DNA from: Perkinsus olseni
Taxonomy: Eukaryota; Perkinsozoa; Perkinsida; Perkinsidae
Length of the DNA: 55,281 nucleotides
Assembly: GCA_013115135.1 (NCBI GenBank)
Contig: JABANP010000349.1
Span: forward strand, 1 to 55,281
Reading direction: 5' to 3'
The position numbers and the translations under genes were made by a program. The notes beneath the pieces were generated by a model. The model was not told the origin of the DNA and ran no database searches. It worked only from the letters and a program-made list of their open reading frames with translations. Shown one piece after another: positions 52,200 through 55,281 of the stretch. Each line of letters opens with the position of its first letter. Position 1 is the stretch's first letter.

Positions 52200-53430
52200 G
52201 ATGACTTGATACCAACTTTTGCGCAACTCACCACACGATGTCACTACAAATCGCGCTGTATCTACTCGAGGCTGCTAAATACCATCTTCCGTGCTTCCTA
52301 TTCCAAACTCATCCGTATCAACTTGAATTGGTATACAATCATGTGTATCGGCAAAATCATCAACCTCACATTAGAAGAGCCGCACAAAGCTTCAGAATGA
52401 ATGTTCTCATAAATCACGGAATTCACACCCGTAGAATTCACGCTAAATGCCCTAGCCACCGCAGCCGAGCGAGGCGTTCTAAGACTCCAGCACGGAAGGA
52501 TGCTAACGCCGTCTCTCGCCGAGGTTTCGTCTCGGGAAAAGCGTGCTTCGCGGCATACCCTTCTCGTCCAGATTCGCACATCATAAGTCATCGCGAGTGT
52601 CGAGGGAAAGAGTTCATTGGTCTTTAACCCAACAGCTCCCAGAGCTTAAAAATCGTTCGAATCATGGCGAAGACGCACGACCGCAGAAGTATTCAGCAAG
52701 GTAAACGGACGCCGCCTCGAGCTCTGGTGATGCCGACTCAAATGGGGCAATAGGCGGGAAGGGCACACTTCGACACGAGCCGGAGGTCGTACCTGAGAGA
52801 GAGCGAACAAAATAAGTGCAACAAATGCACGCAAGCGGAACGAGCCTTTGGATTGACGGGGCTAAGTGCGTGACCAAACGGGGACCTGGGTGCGCGATGC
52901 TCACTTAGTTTCCGAGAGTGCGTCGTTGGCGTCGCTGACGAGACGGTAGACGCAGCCACGCTGAACTACACGACTACACAAGTGATGACCTGAAAACAAT
53001 CAGAATACAAGAGTACCCTTGCACGGCTGGAATCATGACCACCTGCTCGAGCGACCCCTAGGCGGAAGGCTTTGAGGTCCGCATGATCTCTACAGGCCAG
53101 CTCTAACATCCCCCACTGAGCACAGTCATGGCTTGATAAAGATATGAATTGAACCGTATCGGAGGCATAGTATCTAGGTTGAAGGTAGAATGATGATGAG
53201 AGGAAGCTCGTCGACTGTCGATTGGCTGAGAGAGCATCAGCTCGCCGAGGATAATGGACGACTCGAAAGATGTGCTAGGAGAATGATTTGACAATTATTG
53301 AATCAGAATCTCACGTATAGCATTTGACGTCGAAGTCGGTATCATTGATGATCATGAATGGTAAGCATCCACCCTCCTTCTTCCGGTATCTGTCGTCGTT
53401 CTCCAGCAACAAATGCAAACCATCATTGCC
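52200..53430. other. no gene recognised
   Basis: Short overlapping frames on both strands (for example minus 52298-52591 and 52662-52904) without recognisable domains. The region upstream of the GST gene may hold its promoter. Confidence 0.4.
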
Positions 53431-55281
53431 CTACTGTTGCATGAGTATCCATACCGCTGGCGCCGCCACTACTCCTACCCCGAACCCTACCCAGGATGCG
53501 TACCTAACCGTCGCCAACAAACCCAAGATTAGCAGTACAAGCTAACGACCGGCACGCTGAGTGTCCATGAACTACGTCTAATGACCCGCGCTCGTGTTTC
53601 TAATATATCTCAAGGACAGCATGAGAACGAACCATCGCTCCGCTGAGAGCATAGAGGTGATGCACTTATAGCGTTGTCGCATTGCAATACGGACTGGCTA
53701 TGTTCTATGCCTCTTAACAACCTGGCAATCCTCTCTCTCCGTCACTCACCATCCCATCGCTGCAATCGAGGTCCCCCAAGACGCTGCCACTGTTGTCGTT
53801 GTTGTGCCCCACGGTATGAAGCCGAGAAAGTAATACGGTACCTTAGTGGGAGGTAGGTGATCGAATGTAATGGTAGCGTTCGACTCACAGTGACTGAGCA
53901 CGCCCCTACACCAGCCCCGATGGCTCCTCCAAGCCAGCTCAAAACCTTGGTGGATGCGGAGAGAGTCAATGCAACGTCCTTCAGGGCCTCTGAAAATGCA
54001 GTCTCGTTTCTCTACGTGCTCGGCCAGGTGAGAACTCACGCAGGAACAACCCGTTTGACATCCGTTTGCCATTTTCACAGTAGTACGCCCAGTGAAGGTC
54101 AGTATCTGGTGACGGAATGGCACCCAAGTGAGCTATTGTTCGGCAGGAGTACCGAAACCGTTGGTCGAAGTATCGGGCGAGTTAGCAAGGCGAGCACGAT
54201 CAACCACCGCGTGAACGTTGTCTGGTCGTGGTCGACTGAGGACCCGGAAGGAGGGGCATACCAGCAACTGAGGGCTCCACTTGCTATTGGACAACAACCC
54301 TCGAACACCTTACAAACTGCAACCAGGTGAGGACGATCCTGCACTTAGCGGTTGCATCGTAGCCGATGACCTCTTGATCACTGAGAATTATACAGTCCAT
54401 TCCTCTCTCATACCACATTTCCACCACCTCACGTATATAACATGTCGATTCTCCGTCGTCACTGCCTTGAAGACGTCAATGTCAGACATCACTGCGACGG
54501 GTGCGGCATCCCGTAGTGACTCTGATGACGGTGAGCTGCTGCTGTCCTCCTTGCCTCCTCCGGGCTTAGGTACGTATCCTACTATGTGTGACCCTCGTCG
54601 TTCACTCCACGCTACTATCTGAAAATTATACCCGCCGCTCATTATCGCTGCGGGTCGTTCATTCAACCCATTCTGAAAATCAGAATCGATTCTGGAACCG
54701 CATTCTACGTGAAAAAAATCTATTCTATGATGGACTCTGAGTCTTAGAATTGGTCTACGAAACAGCGAGTGCTGCTACTGATGCGAACCGCAGTGACCAG
54801 TGCCACGACACCCTTCCTGCACTACTCAGCCCAACAACGATAATCACAGATGGCAACTTCCCTATCAGACCACCACGTGCCAGCTCATTACCTTCAAGGC
54901 CTCATATTCCGCCCTCACTAGACACTCTTCCACAGCCGGTATAGCTACACTGACAGCCTCGCAGACTCTCCTGGACAGTCGTTTGGTGTACAATCTGGCC
55001 TCGCCCTGAGTAAGGTCAATGAGCGTCATTCGTGCTGCCTCCACCCACCCTAGCGAGGTCTTCCGGCGTGCCGTGTTTGGAGATCGGCGGCGCTATTTGC
55101 GTGAATCGAGCCAGGGCAACGTGCATAGGGCAGTCCTCAAAACGCATGAAACTACGAATGGATGCTACCAAAAGAGAGCGCGACGTCGACGACGAGCTTC
55201 TGCAGCAGTCAATCTTGCGCATCGCTCCGCTGTCACAGCGAAATTTGTCCCGCGTTTTCACCCTACTGCGCGGGTCGGCGG
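53431..55281 (-). CDS. unidentified multi-exon gene, 5' end beyond the window (approximate)
   Basis: The frame is open at the right edge. The first visible exon runs to 55049 (GTGGGT donor), then 55005-54892 (starting GEARLYTKRLSRRVCEAVSV) and an exon starting at 54672 (NGLNERPAAIMSGGYNFQIV) that passes a Ser/Glu-rich stretch (GGGKEDSSSSPSSES). The junctions 55049/55005 and 54892/54672 are in phase. Further down, frames at about 53.95 kb (ALTLSASTKVLSWLGGAIGA) and 53.5 kb (LILGLLATVRY, ending WILMQQ and TAG at 53431) look like Gly/Ala-rich membrane helices, but I could not link them exactly. No family is recognised. Confidence 0.4.

Noticed and set aside
1..55281. CRISPR array, bacterial operons, prophage
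   Set aside because: No regularly spaced short repeats, no Shine-Dalgarno-led operons and clear spliceosomal introns throughout.

Overview
The window is nuclear DNA of a unicellular eukaryote, most likely an alveolate of the Perkinsus type. The signs are many short spliceosomal introns (about 40-200 bp, GT-AG), ABCA-type, WD40, MORN, ACT-domain and GST genes with mitochondrial presequences, two eukaryote-style tRNA genes without encoded CCA, and an AG acceptor-like dinucleotide a few bases to a few tens of bases upstream of several start codons, which fits spliced-leader trans-splicing. The genus assignment is inference; no rRNA or other marker gene is present.

Left part, about 1-32 kb: a repeat-rich array. 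Eight copies of a small secreted-protein gene (135-143 residues, signal peptide, four conserved cysteines) lie on the plus strand at about 2.1, 4.6, 12.8, 16.1, 21.5, 24.5, 28.1 and 30.3 kb. Six belong to subfamily A (one frameshifted) and two to subfamily B. They sit in duplicated cassettes with a conserved leader, a conserved 3' spacer of about 1 kb and, in several units, a minus-strand block made of a conserved 112-138 residue ORF and pieces of a phosphonoacetate hydrolase (phnA-like) gene. Between units lie a decayed full-length ABCA transporter (5.6-11.7 kb), an ABCA nucleotide-binding-domain fragment at 0.5 kb, an RNase H-like retroelement relic and several dispersed non-coding repeats.

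Middle, about 32-46 kb: a compact series of minus-strand genes whose introns can be placed exactly in most cases. They are the complete 11-exon phnA-like gene (one in-frame TAG), an 8-exon mitochondrial protein with two ACT domains, a 6-exon MORN-repeat protein, a WD40 protein and one or two large helical proteins that I could not identify. A tRNA-Thr gene lies antisense inside an intron of the ACT gene, and a second lies antisense inside an intron of the MORN gene.

Right part, about 46-55 kb: an 11-exon plus-strand gene for a secreted protein of 345 residues, a 6-exon minus-strand omega-like glutathione S-transferase, and a minus-strand gene running off the right edge. A 330-370 bp dispersed repeat links this part (47.4 kb) with the array (26.7 kb).

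Gene models with 'exact' exons were checked by hand for codon phase across every junction. Others are marked approximate.
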